Shown here piece after piece: positions 1 through 6,029 of a DNA stretch of 9,627 bases; within the stretch, counting starts at the first letter, position 1; every line of letters begins with the position of its first letter. Position numbers and translations under genes: made by a program. The DNA comes from an uncultured Eubacteriales bacterium (lineage in GTDB: Bacteria > Bacillota > Clostridia > Oscillospirales > Acutalibacteraceae). Location of the stretch: NCBI GenBank assembly GCA_948762645.1, contig CAQBRY010000068.1, positions 1 through 9,627 of the forward strand, given 5' to 3'. The notes beneath the pieces were generated by a model. That model saw only the letters and a program-made list of their open reading frames with translations. It did not search any database and was not told the origin of the DNA.

Positions 1-1358
1 CTGCTGAGGATTCTTATAGTAGACTTATTTTCCCATCTTTAGAAAGAGAAATTAGAAATGAGCTTACTGATAAGGCAAGTGTGCAGGCTATAAAAGTATT
101 TTCGGTGAATTTAAGGCAGCTTTTGATGCAGCCGCCTGTTAAAGGAAAAGTAACCATGGGGCTTGATCCAGGGTATAGGACAGGCTGCAAAGTGGCGGTA
201 GTTGACGGTACAGGCAAAGTTTTAGACACTAACGTTATTTATCCCACTCACTCAGAAGAAAAGATATCTAAGTCTAAGGAAATTATTAAGGCTCTTATTT
301 TTAAACATAATGTTGAAGTTATAGCTATAGGCAACGGTACGGCCTCTAAAGAAACAGAAATATTTGTTTCTGAAATTATAAAAAGTATTGATAAAAAAGT
401 ATATTATATGATTGTAAATGAAGCCGGAGCATCAGTATATTCTGCGTCAAAATTGGCGGCTAATGAATTTCCAGAGTTTGATCTTACGCTCAGAAGTGCT
501 ATATCAATCGCAAGAAGGCTGCAAGATCCTCTGGCGGAGCTTGTTAAAATTGACCCTAAATCTATAGGAGTGGGACAATATCAACATGACATGAAAAAGA
601 AATACTTGGATGAAGCTCTAAGTGGTGTAGTTGAAGATTGCGTAAATTCCGTTGGAGTTGATTTGAATACTGCATCTGCACCTCTATTAGAAAAAGTTTC
701 CGGGATAAATTCTTCTATTGCTAAAAATATTGTTTTATATAGGGAAGAAAACGGTGAATTTAAATCAAGATCAGATGTTAAAAAAGTGCCGAAACTTGGC
801 AAGAAAGCTTTTGAACAAAGTGCAGGCTTTTTGAGAGTGCCTGAAAGTACGAACATTTTGGATAATACAGGTGTACATCCTGAATCATATAATTCGGCTA
901 AAAAGCTTTTGGAACTTTTTGGATATAAGCTCACGGATGTAAGTAAAGGAATTGCTTCTGATATTAAAATAAAAATAAAAGAAATAGGATTACCTACTGT
1001 TTGTGAAAAAATCGAAATCGGAGAACCGACTCTTAAAGATATAATTAATGAACTTTCTAAGCCGGGTCGAGACCCAAGAGATGAACTTCCCAAGCCAATG
1101 CTAAGAGAAGATATTATGGATATTAAAGATTTAAAGCCTGATATGAAACTTAAAGGGACAGTGAGGAACGTTATAGATTTCGGAGCTTTTATTGATATAG
1201 GTGTGCATCAGGATGGCCTTGTGCATATATCCGAAATATGTGATAGGTTTATAAAGCATCCTTCGGAAGTTTTAAAGGTTGGAGATATTGTAGACGTAAA
1301 AATTATATCTGTAGATGTCCAAAAAAATAAAATTTCACTAAGTATGAAACAACTTTAA
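1..1358 (+). CDS. tex: Tex family RNA-binding transcriptional accessory protein, 5' end outside window
   Basis: Tex is a cytoplasmic nucleic-acid-binding protein linked to transcription. The reading frame is open from base 3, so the gene enters from the left; 451 residues are visible of a family usually about 700-780 long, and the GTG at 81 is internal. In the visible part, residues 55-63 (DPGYRTGCK), 110-119 (IAIGNGTASK) and 139-149 (NEAGASVYSAS) belong to the YqgF/RNase H-like domain. A helix-hairpin-helix region follows at about 217-280 (LEKVSGINSSIAKNIV, then KVPKLGKKAFEQSAG). A C-terminal S1 RNA-binding domain occupies about 378-449 (GTVRNVIDFGAFIDIG, DGLVHISEI). No lesion is visible. 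No convincing terminator follows; a promoter for the next gene starts about 20 bases after the stop. The identification is very secure; the exact role of Tex in this organism is not shown. Confidence 0.96.
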   Translation, partial: AEDSYSRLIFPSLEREIRNELTDKASVQAIKVFSVNLRQLLMQPPVKGKVTMGLDPGYRTGCKVAVVDGTGKVLDTNVIYPTHSEEKISKSKEIIKALIFKHNVEVIAIGNGTASKETEIFVSEIIKSIDKKVYYMIVNEAGASVYSASKLAANEFPEFDLTLRSAISIARRLQDPLAELVKIDPKSIGVGQYQHDMKKKYLDEALSGVVEDCVNSVGVDLNTASAPLLEKVSGINSSIAKNIVLYREENGEFKSRSDVKKVPKLGKKAFEQSAGFLRVPESTNILDNTGVHPESYNSAKKLLELFGYKLTDVSKGIASDIKIKIKEIGLPTVCEKIEIGEPTLKDIINELSKPGRDPRDELPKPMLREDIMDIKDLKPDMKLKGTVRNVIDFGAFIDIGVHQDGLVHISEICDRFIKHPSEVLKVGDIVDVKIISVDVQKNKISLSMKQL

Positions 1359-1378
1359 ACAAGTTAGTAAACTAGAAC

Positions 1379-1407
1379 TTGAACAATATTCTTGAGTTTG
1401 AGATAAT
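1379..1407 (+). promoter_or_regulatory. Sigma-A-like promoter of the 77-residue gene
   Basis: TTGAAC (1379-1384), 17 bases, then GATAAT (1402-1407). Transcription would start near 1414 and give a leader of about 28 bases before the ATG at 1442. Both boxes are close to consensus and the spacing is ideal, so this gene is probably transcribed independently of tex. Confidence 0.6.
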
Positions 1408-1441
1408 TTAAAAGCAGTAAATAGAAAAGGAAGTATCAAAA

Positions 1442-1675
1442 ATGTCCGAATCATTAAATGAACTCAAAAAAATCATGGAGGATGAGCCTCAAGAAAAAAA
1501 GAAAGCAAGTCCTCAGAAATGGGCTGGTTTTGTAGAGAGTGAGGCTATTAATTTTTTCGATGGACATAAAATTGAAAAACTTGCAATCGAAGATGGGAAC
1601 GGCAATAAAGCCAAACTCTCAAGGACAAAAGACAATGGTATAAAAATCGAGTACTCATCGACAGTTTTGATGTAA
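1442..1675 (+). CDS. Small charged protein of unknown function (77 aa) between tex and recD2
   Basis: I do not recognise this protein. It has an ATG start with AAGGAAG (1427-1433) eight bases upstream, and its own promoter, so it is very likely a real gene. The N-terminal third is highly charged and probably disordered (MEDEPQEKKKASPQK). It is followed by WAGFVESEAINFFDGHKIEKLAIEDG and a lysine-rich C-terminal half with alternating polar and hydrophobic residues that could be beta strands (KAKLSRTKDNGIKIEYSSTVLM). There is no signal peptide, membrane segment or cysteine. It lies 83 bases after tex and 82 bases before recD2, on the same strand. The setting next to two nucleic-acid proteins is suggestive but proves nothing about its job. 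Confidence 0.72.
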   Translation: MSESLNELKKIMEDEPQEKKKASPQKWAGFVESEAINFFDGHKIEKLAIEDGNGNKAKLSRTKDNGIKIEYSSTVLM

Positions 1676-1685
1676 TCATATCAGT

Positions 1686-1713
1686 TTGAAATAGGAAACA
1701 TTCTCGTTATAAT
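1686..1713 (+). promoter_or_regulatory. Sigma-A-like promoter of recD2
   Basis: TTGAAA (1686-1691), 16 bases, then a perfect TATAAT (1708-1713). The start would be near 1720, about 38 bases before the GTG at 1758. It begins just after the stop of the 77-residue gene. Confidence 0.65.
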
Positions 1714-1744
1714 TAAAGTAACAGGGATGTTTTTATGTTTTTAT

Positions 1745-1751
1745 GGAGGTG
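1745..1751 (+). promoter_or_regulatory. Ribosome binding site that sets the recD2 start at GTG 1758
   Basis: GGAGGTG sits six bases before GTG 1758. The in-frame ATG at 1743 overlaps this site and has no Shine-Dalgarno sequence of its own (only T-rich sequence precedes it), so GTG 1758 is the likelier start. Confidence 0.7.
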
Positions 1752-1757
1752 AAAATA

Positions 1758-2309
1758 GTGGAGAATATAAGTGGGGTGGTTGAAAGAATAACATATCAAA
1801 ATGAGGAAAACGGATATGGAGTAATAAAAGTTAGAGTGAAAGGGTTTTCTGACCTTATTACGTTTACCGGAAAGTTCATTGGAATCAATGCCTCAGCAGT
1901 GATTGAAGCTAAAGGAAATTTTACAATAGATAAGAAATTCGGAAAACAATTTAAAGTAACAGAGTATAAAGAAAGCCTACCGGCAAGTATTTACGGAATT
2001 GAAAAATATCTCGGAAGTGGACTTATTGAAGGCATTGGACCTAAATTCGCTAAAAAGATTGTAGAAAAATTCGGAGAAAACACAATAGATATAATTGAAA
2101 ATAATCCTATGAAATTGCTCGATATTCCCAGTATTGGAGAAAAAAGAATTAACGCTATAAAGCAGTCTTGGCAAAGCCACAAAAACATAAAAGACTTGAT
2201 GATATTTTTGAGTGACTGTGTGGAATTTCCACATCTATTGCCCATAAAATTTATAAAGTTTATGGAGAAGAAAGCATATCTAAACTTAAAGAAAATCCAT
2301 ATGGGATAG
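1758..2309 (+). CDS. N-terminal fragment of broken RecD2 (OB-like and HhH domains)
   Basis: This is the open frame upstream of the recD2 lesion: 183 codons from GTG 1758. About 154 residues are native RecD2 (OB-like fold roughly 5-95, HhH repeats roughly 95-154). The last 29 residues (from VEFPHLLPIKF on) are out-of-frame and match nothing expected. If translated it would be a DNA-binding stub without an ATPase and probably unstable. Confidence 0.55.
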   Translation: MENISGVVERITYQNEENGYGVIKVRVKGFSDLITFTGKFIGINASAVIEAKGNFTIDKKFGKQFKVTEYKESLPASIYGIEKYLGSGLIEGIGPKFAKKIVEKFGENTIDIIENNPMKLLDIPSIGEKRINAIKQSWQSHKNIKDLMIFLSDCVEFPHLLPIKFIKFMEKKAYLNLKKIHMG

Positions 2310-2317
2310 TAGATGAT

Positions 2318-3928
2318 GTGTATGGAATAGGATTTAAAACTGCCGACATAATTGCTGAAAAACTCGGGCAAGATAAAAATGGATATAATCGATGCAGAGC
2401 AGGAATTTTTTATATTTTAAGTAATCTTGCCGGTGAGGGGCATTGTTATGCTTCATTTGAAGATTTGATACAACAAGGAGCAAAGCTACTCGACATTCCT
2501 GAACATATTATTGCGATGACATTTGACCATCTAAAAAATATAAACGAGTTAATCTGTGAAGATAAAAGTGAAATTATATATCTTCCTCCTTTTTATCATT
2601 CAGAAGTTGGGATTGCAAAGAGAATATGCGAAATTACACACACCGAAAATAAAATTATAGAAGATTTGGATTTAGAAAGGATTATAAAATCCGTACAAGA
2701 CAAAAACAGAATAATTTACGACAGTATTCAAATATCAGCTATAAAAACGGCAATTTTATCTAAATTCAGCATAATAACAGGAGGTCCAGGAACAGGAAAA
2801 ACGACAATTACGAAAGCGATAATTGATATTTTCAGGTCTATGGATAAAAAAGTAATTCTTGCTGCTCCAACCGGTAGGGCTGCTCGGCGTTTGGCGGAAA
2901 TGAGCAAAGTTGAAGCTAAAACAATTCATAGACTTTTAGAAGCGGATCGCAGCGGAAATTTCAGTAAAAACAATGAAAATAAATTGTCTGGAAATGTAAT
3001 CATAATAGATGAAAGTTCTATGCTAGACACGATTCTGATGTATAACCTACTAAAGGCCATTCCAAACGAAATGATAGTAATAATGATAGGAGATGCCGAC
3101 CAGCTGCCTTCTGTAAATGCCGGAAATGTTTTAAACGATATAATTAATTCAGAAGTTTTGCCCGTTACGAAATTAAATAGGATTTATCGACAGGCAGAAT
3201 CCAGCAAAATAATTATAAATTCACATAAAATAAATGCAGGCCAGATGCCGGATTTAAAAGTTAAAAATAATTCAGATTTCTTTTTTATAAGCGAAAATGA
3301 TCCCGAAAATATAGTTTCAATTATAAAAGAACTATGTTCGCAAAGACTTCCAAACCATTACAAGGTTAATAAAATATCCGATATACAAGTTTTATCGCCA
3401 ATGAAAAGGGGTTTACTTGGCACAGAAAACTTAAATATCGAACTTCAAAGTGCTTTAAATGACAGTAAATTATTCATAAAACGTGGAGCTAATAAATATA
3501 AGCTTGGCGACAAAATAATGCAAATAAAAAATAATTACGATAAAGATATTTTTAATGGAGACATAGGAATTATAAGCGATGTAAACTTAGATGATAACTC
3601 GATAACAGTGGATTTTGACGGCAATTTTGTTGAGTATGGCTATCAAGATCTCGAGGAGTTAGTGCTTTCTTATTCTGTCACAATACACAAATCTCAAGGA
3701 ACGGAATTTCCGATAGTCGTTATGCTGATTCACTTTCAAAACAGGGTAATGCTACAAAGAAATCTACTTTACACCGGGATAACAAGAGCGAAGAAAATCG
3801 TAGTTTTAATCGGAGATGAAAGTGCTTTGAAGTATGCTGTCCAAAACAGCATTTCAAATGAGAGAAAAACTCTTTTAAAAGAGAAACTTATTAAACGATT
3901 TAATGAATTTTCTGAAAGATTAGGATAA
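2318..3928 (+). CDS. C-terminal helicase fragment of broken RecD2
   Basis: This is the open frame downstream of the lesion. It is 536 codons if it starts at GTG 2318, eight bases after the stop of the N-terminal fragment. No good Shine-Dalgarno sequence precedes that GTG, so re-initiation is possible but unproven. It carries the complete helicase core: Q-motif-like QISAIKTAI about 138-146, Walker A 155-163, Walker B 227-235, GDADQLPSV 258-266, RIYRQ 288-292, the UvrD-like C-terminal motif VTIHKSQGTEFP 454-465 and LYTGITRAKK 484-493. It lacks the OB-like region and most HhH repeats. Confidence 0.6.
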   Translation: MYGIGFKTADIIAEKLGQDKNGYNRCRAGIFYILSNLAGEGHCYASFEDLIQQGAKLLDIPEHIIAMTFDHLKNINELICEDKSEIIYLPPFYHSEVGIAKRICEITHTENKIIEDLDLERIIKSVQDKNRIIYDSIQISAIKTAILSKFSIITGGPGTGKTTITKAIIDIFRSMDKKVILAAPTGRAARRLAEMSKVEAKTIHRLLEADRSGNFSKNNENKLSGNVIIIDESSMLDTILMYNLLKAIPNEMIVIMIGDADQLPSVNAGNVLNDIINSEVLPVTKLNRIYRQAESSKIIINSHKINAGQMPDLKVKNNSDFFFISENDPENIVSIIKELCSQRLPNHYKVNKISDIQVLSPMKRGLLGTENLNIELQSALNDSKLFIKRGANKYKLGDKIMQIKNNYDKDIFNGDIGIISDVNLDDNSITVDFDGNFVEYGYQDLEELVLSYSVTIHKSQGTEFPIVVMLIHFQNRVMLQRNLLYTGITRAKKIVVLIGDESALKYAVQNSISNERKTLLKEKLIKRFNEFSERLG

Positions 3929-3997
3929 AATTTGGAAATAAAAAATATTAACAATTTCCGAATCTGAGTTGTAATTATTAAAGCTAAGCGAAATTAT

Positions 3998-4050
3998 ATA
4001 AAGAAGCTAAAGCATACTTTCTCAGTACCACTTCAGCTTCTTTATTTTTT
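3998..4050 (+). terminator. Intrinsic terminator after recD2
   Basis: An 11-base-pair stem (3998-4008 with 4035-4045, core AAAGAAGCT/AGCTTCTTT) is followed by a T run to 4050. It lies 70 bases after the recD2 stop and just before the end of the convergent gene. On the minus strand no good U-run follows, so it works mainly for the plus strand. Confidence 0.78.
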
Positions 4051-4067
4051 CTAATGTTTTTTAAAAT

Positions 4068-4625
4068 CTATAGGTCGCTGTTTAAATTAATTTCACAACC
4101 GCTGGCAATAGACAGCAATTCTCTGTATTGTTCTTCTAGGACTCTTTGAGCACCATTTATTGCACGCAGTGCTTCTAAAAGAGATTTGTTATAAGAATCT
4201 TGCAATGTTTTTCTCGCAAAAGGAGAAGTTTTATAAAACACAACCAGAACTTTTTCCCCTAGAATAGGTGTGTTATATAAATCAAGCACTGGTTTTATAC
4301 ATTCAGCGGGAAAATTCTTCGATTTAAGTATAGCTTCCATCACATTAGGAGGAGTCTGTTTAAAGTTAAGTAATCTGCTAGATGTTATTGAATTTTTTAT
4401 AGCATTAAGAGCCTTTCTTTGCAAAATTTTATATTTCTCGGACTTATAAGGATCACATTGGTAAAATTCAATCAATTCATTTATATCTTTACCATACTTC
4501 TGTGTTAGCTCCGGAGTAAGACCTGGCAACGTCTTTCCAGCTTTAACGTTGTTATTAAAAAATAGCGGTAACACCACAACTGCCACTATATAAATACAAA
4601 ATTTCCATTTAATTAATAATTTCAT
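4068..4625 (-). CDS. Exported or membrane-anchored protein of unknown function (185 aa)
   Basis: I do not recognise the family. The N-terminus is a classical signal sequence: positively charged MKLLIKWK, a hydrophobic stretch to about residue 23, and a probable signal peptidase I site at VKA-GK (after residue 29). A retained membrane anchor is the alternative. The mature part of about 156 residues looks mostly helical and charged, ending in a helix (NKSLLEALRAINGAQRVLEEQYRELL), and has three cysteines (in YQCDP, AECIK, SGCEI). An odd number of exported cysteines leaves at least one unpaired, or free to link to a partner. The ATG at 4625 has AAAAGGAG about seven bases upstream and a strong promoter. 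The gene is convergent with recD2 and forms a single-gene unit; it may mark the end of the core block. Confidence 0.82.
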   Translation of the reverse strand: MKLLIKWKFCIYIVAVVVLPLFFNNNVKAGKTLPGLTPELTQKYGKDINELIEFYQCDPYKSEKYKILQRKALNAIKNSITSSRLLNFKQTPPNVMEAILKSKNFPAECIKPVLDLYNTPILGEKVLVVFYKTSPFARKTLQDSYNKSLLEALRAINGAQRVLEEQYRELLSIASGCEINLNSDL

Positions 4626-4652
4626 ATTGCATCTCCTTTTTATGTCAGAACA

Positions 4653-4682
4653 ATTATATAATAAAAGTTACATATTTGGCAA
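4653..4682 (-). promoter_or_regulatory. Sigma-A-like promoter of the exported-protein gene
   Basis: On the minus strand TTGCCA (4682-4677), 18 bases, then a perfect TATAAT (4658-4653). Transcription would start near 4646, giving a leader of about 20 bases. Confidence 0.65.
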
Positions 4683-4723
4683 GAAGCAAATCGAGATAGC
4701 TACTCACTTTAACTCCTTTGATA

Positions 4724-4755
4724 AGTAACAAATAACTAAATAAAAAGTTGTTACT
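4724..4755. repeat. Inverted repeat (8-base arms, 16-base spacer)
   Basis: AGTAACAA (4724-4731) and TTGTTACT (4748-4755) are perfect inverted repeats. They lie between the promoter of the exported-protein gene and the end of the broken XRE gene. A second small palindrome (TTACTC TT GAGTAA) overlaps the right arm at 4751-4764. On the minus strand the latter is followed by a T-rich stretch, so it could be a weak terminator for the XRE gene. An operator or element-boundary site is equally possible. Confidence 0.4.
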
Positions 4756-4788
4756 CTTGAGTAAAGAAGCGGCCATTTAATTGAATTT

Positions 4789-5073
4789 TTATTTGTGGTC
4801 ACGTCTTATATCATTTATAATCTGCTGAATATGAGATATGACCTCAACGGACAATCTGGTAATTTCAATATAAGTTTTGTTGTCGAGTCCCAGCATATAA
4901 TCAGTAGAAACATTAAAAAACTTACAAACCTTAATTAGCATATCTATTGACGGAAGTATATTATCATTTTCCCAATTAGAAATAGTTTGTTTCTTAACGC
5001 CTATTCGCTCAGCAAGTTCAATTTAGCTTAATTTGTTGGATTCACGTAGTAATTTGATACGTTTATTAAACAT
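4789..5073 (-). pseudogene. XRE-family transcriptional regulator with premature stop at codon 17
   Basis: Reading down from ATG 5073 (ribosome binding site AGAAGGAG, seven bases upstream) gives MFNKRIKLLRESNKLS, then TAA at 5025-5023. The same frame continues IELAERIGVKKQTISNWEND, NILPSIDMLIKVCKFFNVST and DYMLGLDN, ending ISHIQQIINDIRRDHK and a stop at 4789. This is a complete 94-codon helix-turn-helix repressor. In this family the position after LS is normally Gln (LSQIELAE), so the TAA is most simply a single CAA-to-TAA change. No start codon lies between the stop and Met45, so no DNA-binding product is expected without readthrough. It is same-strand with, and 128 bases downstream of, the next XRE gene. 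Confidence 0.9.
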
Positions 5074-5201
5074 AAATAACTCCTTCTATATATCATGTTA
5101 GTTTCAATAGGAAGTGCTTTAAAAATACTAAAGTATTGCAATATTTTACTAAGTGATTTGTAATATTAAGTGGGTTTAACTTCATAGAAGGACTGCTGTT
5201 T

Positions 5202-5561
5202 TCAGCAATTCTTTTGACTATTAGAGTTTTCTATAATTTTCTTAATTTTTTTAAGGGCATTGATAGTATTAGATATACCATCCTTGTCCATAAGATTGAT
5301 CAAAGCGTTGATATTACGATATTTGAATTGCTCCTTTACATTATCATCTTTACCATAAACCAAAAAATCCAGTGAAAGATTATAGAACTCTGCAATTTTC
5401 AGCAGACTGTCTAAAGATACACCAACAATACCGTTTTCAATTTTCGTATAAGCACTGTATGTCAAATTAATTTTTTCAGAAGCGACTTCTTGCGTTAAAC
5501 CTAATTGATTTCTGGCATTTTTAATTCTAAGACCGATTTGTTCCATTTGAGATTTGTCCAT
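5202..5561 (-). CDS. XRE-family helix-turn-helix repressor (119 aa)
   Basis: This is a cytoplasmic DNA-binding regulator of the Cro/CI type. Residues about 7-66 form the HTH_3 domain: IGLRIKNARNQLGLTQEVAS, EKINLTYSAYTKIENG, VSLDSLLKIAEFYNLSLDFL. A lysine- and isoleucine-rich C-terminal helix follows (NTINALKKIKKIIENS), perhaps for dimerisation. I chose ATG 5561: GGAGG (5575-5571) is nine bases upstream of it but directly abuts the other in-frame ATG at 5570, which is too close. The gene points away from a plus-strand promoter at 5634-5663, and dyads lie in the shared gap, so it probably represses itself and the divergent RNA. A small hairpin (5194-5207) covers its stop codon. It is well defined as a regulator; its target is inferred. 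Confidence 0.88.
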   Translation of the reverse strand: MDKSQMEQIGLRIKNARNQLGLTQEVASEKINLTYSAYTKIENGIVGVSLDSLLKIAEFYNLSLDFLVYGKDDNVKEQFKYRNINALINLMDKDGISNTINALKKIKKIIENSNSQKNC

Positions 5562-5576
5562 ATTAATCATCCTCCA

Positions 5577-5595
5577 CTTTCATTTTAAGTGAAAG
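5577..5595. promoter_or_regulatory. Dyad in the leader of the XRE gene, possible operator
   Basis: CTTTCA (5577-5582) and TGAAAG (5590-5595) are inverted repeats, overlapped by a second pair CACTT/AAGTG (5576-5591). The site lies directly upstream of the Shine-Dalgarno of the minus-strand XRE gene, a usual place for autorepression. It could also act as an RNA hairpin. I found no clear promoter boxes for that gene. Confidence 0.4.
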
Positions 5596-5633
5596 ATAAT
5601 TTCGAATTAATTGATTTAAAATGAATGGGATAG

Positions 5634-5670
5634 TTGCATTTAAAACGAAATATAATATATAATATTATAT
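5634..5670 (+). promoter_or_regulatory. Plus-strand promoter divergent from the XRE gene, with palindrome on its -10
   Basis: TTGCAT (5634-5639), 18 bases, then TATAAT (5658-5663). A perfect 14-base palindrome ATATAATATTATAT (5657-5670) covers the -10 and start region, where a repressor would block initiation. The AT-rich run offers a second TATAAT at 5651-5656, but without a spaced -35. Start expected near 5670. Confidence 0.5.
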
Positions 5671-5982
5671 GTGTCATGATTATAGGGTATTTAGTAAAAC
5701 TGATCTTATAAAAAACTTGACATCAATTAAACTCGATGGCAAAATAGAAATTGACATTTATGAGCGTTTAAAAAACTGCAACAAAAATGTCACAAGCAGC
5801 TTAGATGTTCCCGCATCTAAGACCTGCACACAGGTAATCAGACTACCCATGCACAACCAAAAAATTTGGCACTTGTGACTCTTATAATTATATCAAATGT
5901 GATAATATGTTACAAGCGTTTAAATACATAAAGTGCTTAGGGTTTAATTGAGCTAACTAAAATTGAACCCAAGCACTTTTTT
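5670..5982 (+). ncRNA. Candidate structured small RNA or leader (about 310 nt), four-helix core at 5789-5879
   Basis: No known RNA family is recognised. A promoter precedes this stretch and a strong intrinsic terminator ends it. The core has a closing stem P1 (GTCACAAG 5789-5796 with CTTGTGAC 5872-5879). Inside are P2 (CTTAGATG 5800-5807 with CATCTAAG 5814-5821, loop of 6), P3 directly abutting P2 (ACCTG 5822-5826 with CAGGT 5831-5835, loop CACA) and P4 (CCAAA 5857-5861 with TTTGG 5865-5869). About 21 bases between P3 and P4 are unpaired. All four stems are perfect. The first half (5669-5788) also reads as part of a 69-codon frame from ATG 5669, but no Shine-Dalgarno precedes it; a leaderless message cannot be excluded. 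There are no tRNA, T-box or 6S hallmarks. It covers the 468-base gap between the flanking genes. Confidence 0.45.
5931..5982 (+). terminator. Very strong intrinsic terminator upstream of the 221-aa gene
   Basis: AAGTGCTT (5931-5938) pairs with AAGCACTT (5971-5978). After one bulged A, GGGTTTAATT (5940-5949) pairs with AATTGAACCC (5961-5970) using one U-G wobble, so 18 pairs in all with an 11-base loop, followed by a U-run to 5982. It lies 47 bases before the GTG of the next gene, so it ends the upstream RNA or attenuates expression of that gene. Confidence 0.85.
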
Positions 5983-5992
5983 GATTGTGCTA

Positions 5993-6026
5993 AAAGTCCG
6001 AGAAATAACAATATAAAGGGGACTTT
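5993..6026 (+). promoter_or_regulatory. Hairpin overlapping the ribosome binding site of the 221-aa gene
   Basis: AAAGTCC (5993-5999) is perfectly complementary to GGACTTT (6020-6026). The Shine-Dalgarno AAAGGGGA (6015-6022) overlaps the 3' arm by three bases, so the hairpin could hinder ribosome loading. The loop is 20 bases, so stability is moderate. Confidence 0.4.
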
Positions 6027-6029
6027 ATT

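Larger units (their letters stand above)
1758..3928 (+). pseudogene. recD2: recD2 (RecD-like DNA helicase, YrrC type) broken by a 2-base frameshift
   Basis: RecD2 is a 5'-3' superfamily 1B DNA helicase used in DNA repair and replication-fork maintenance in bacteria without RecBCD. The N-terminal part shows the OB-like region (GVVERITYQNEENGYGVIKV) and helix-hairpin-helix repeats (GSGLIEGIGPKFAKKIVEKF, LLDIPSIGEKRI). The frame is lost after Cys154. Downstream, the other frame reads GISTSIAHKIYKVYGEESIS and then KENPYGIVDDVYGIGFKTAD, exactly the expected family continuation. The break sits in TGTGTG (2217-2222); removing one TG gives one uninterrupted 722-residue protein, a normal family length. 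All helicase motifs are intact after the break: Walker A GGPGTGKTT, Walker B IIIDESSM, GDADQLPSV, RIYRQ, VTIHKSQGTEFP and LYTGITRAKK. It could be a genuine recent mutation, a phase-variable site or a sequencing error. No slippery heptamer for programmed frameshifting is seen. Confidence 0.93.

Noticed and set aside
581..1093. Long minus-strand frame (170 codons) inside tex
   Set aside because: It is a shadow of the well-conserved tex frame on the other strand, with no ribosome site or recognisable product.
1360..1381. CAAGTT...AACTTG hairpin as the tex terminator
   Set aside because: Only six pairs, no U-run after it, and it overlaps the -35 of the next promoter.
1991..2371. Minus-strand frames opposite recD2
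   Set aside because: They are antisense shadows across the frameshift region; the plus-strand product is clearly RecD2.
5194..5207. TGCTG-TTTT-CAGCA as a terminator
   Set aside because: Five pairs only; the T-rich tail is on the plus strand where no gene ends, while on the minus strand, where the XRE gene ends, no U-run follows. At most a stop-codon hairpin.
5669..5878. 69-codon frame from ATG 5669 as a protein gene
   Set aside because: There is no Shine-Dalgarno sequence, the ATG sits at the expected transcription start, and the second half is the four-helix RNA. The first half looks moderately protein-like, so a leaderless message or a gene remnant is not fully excluded.
5789..5879. tRNA or T-box element
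   Set aside because: The cloverleaf-like layout lacks a GGTTCGAATCC-type T arm, an anticodon arm of normal geometry and the T-box AGGGTGG sequence; P4 has a three-base loop.
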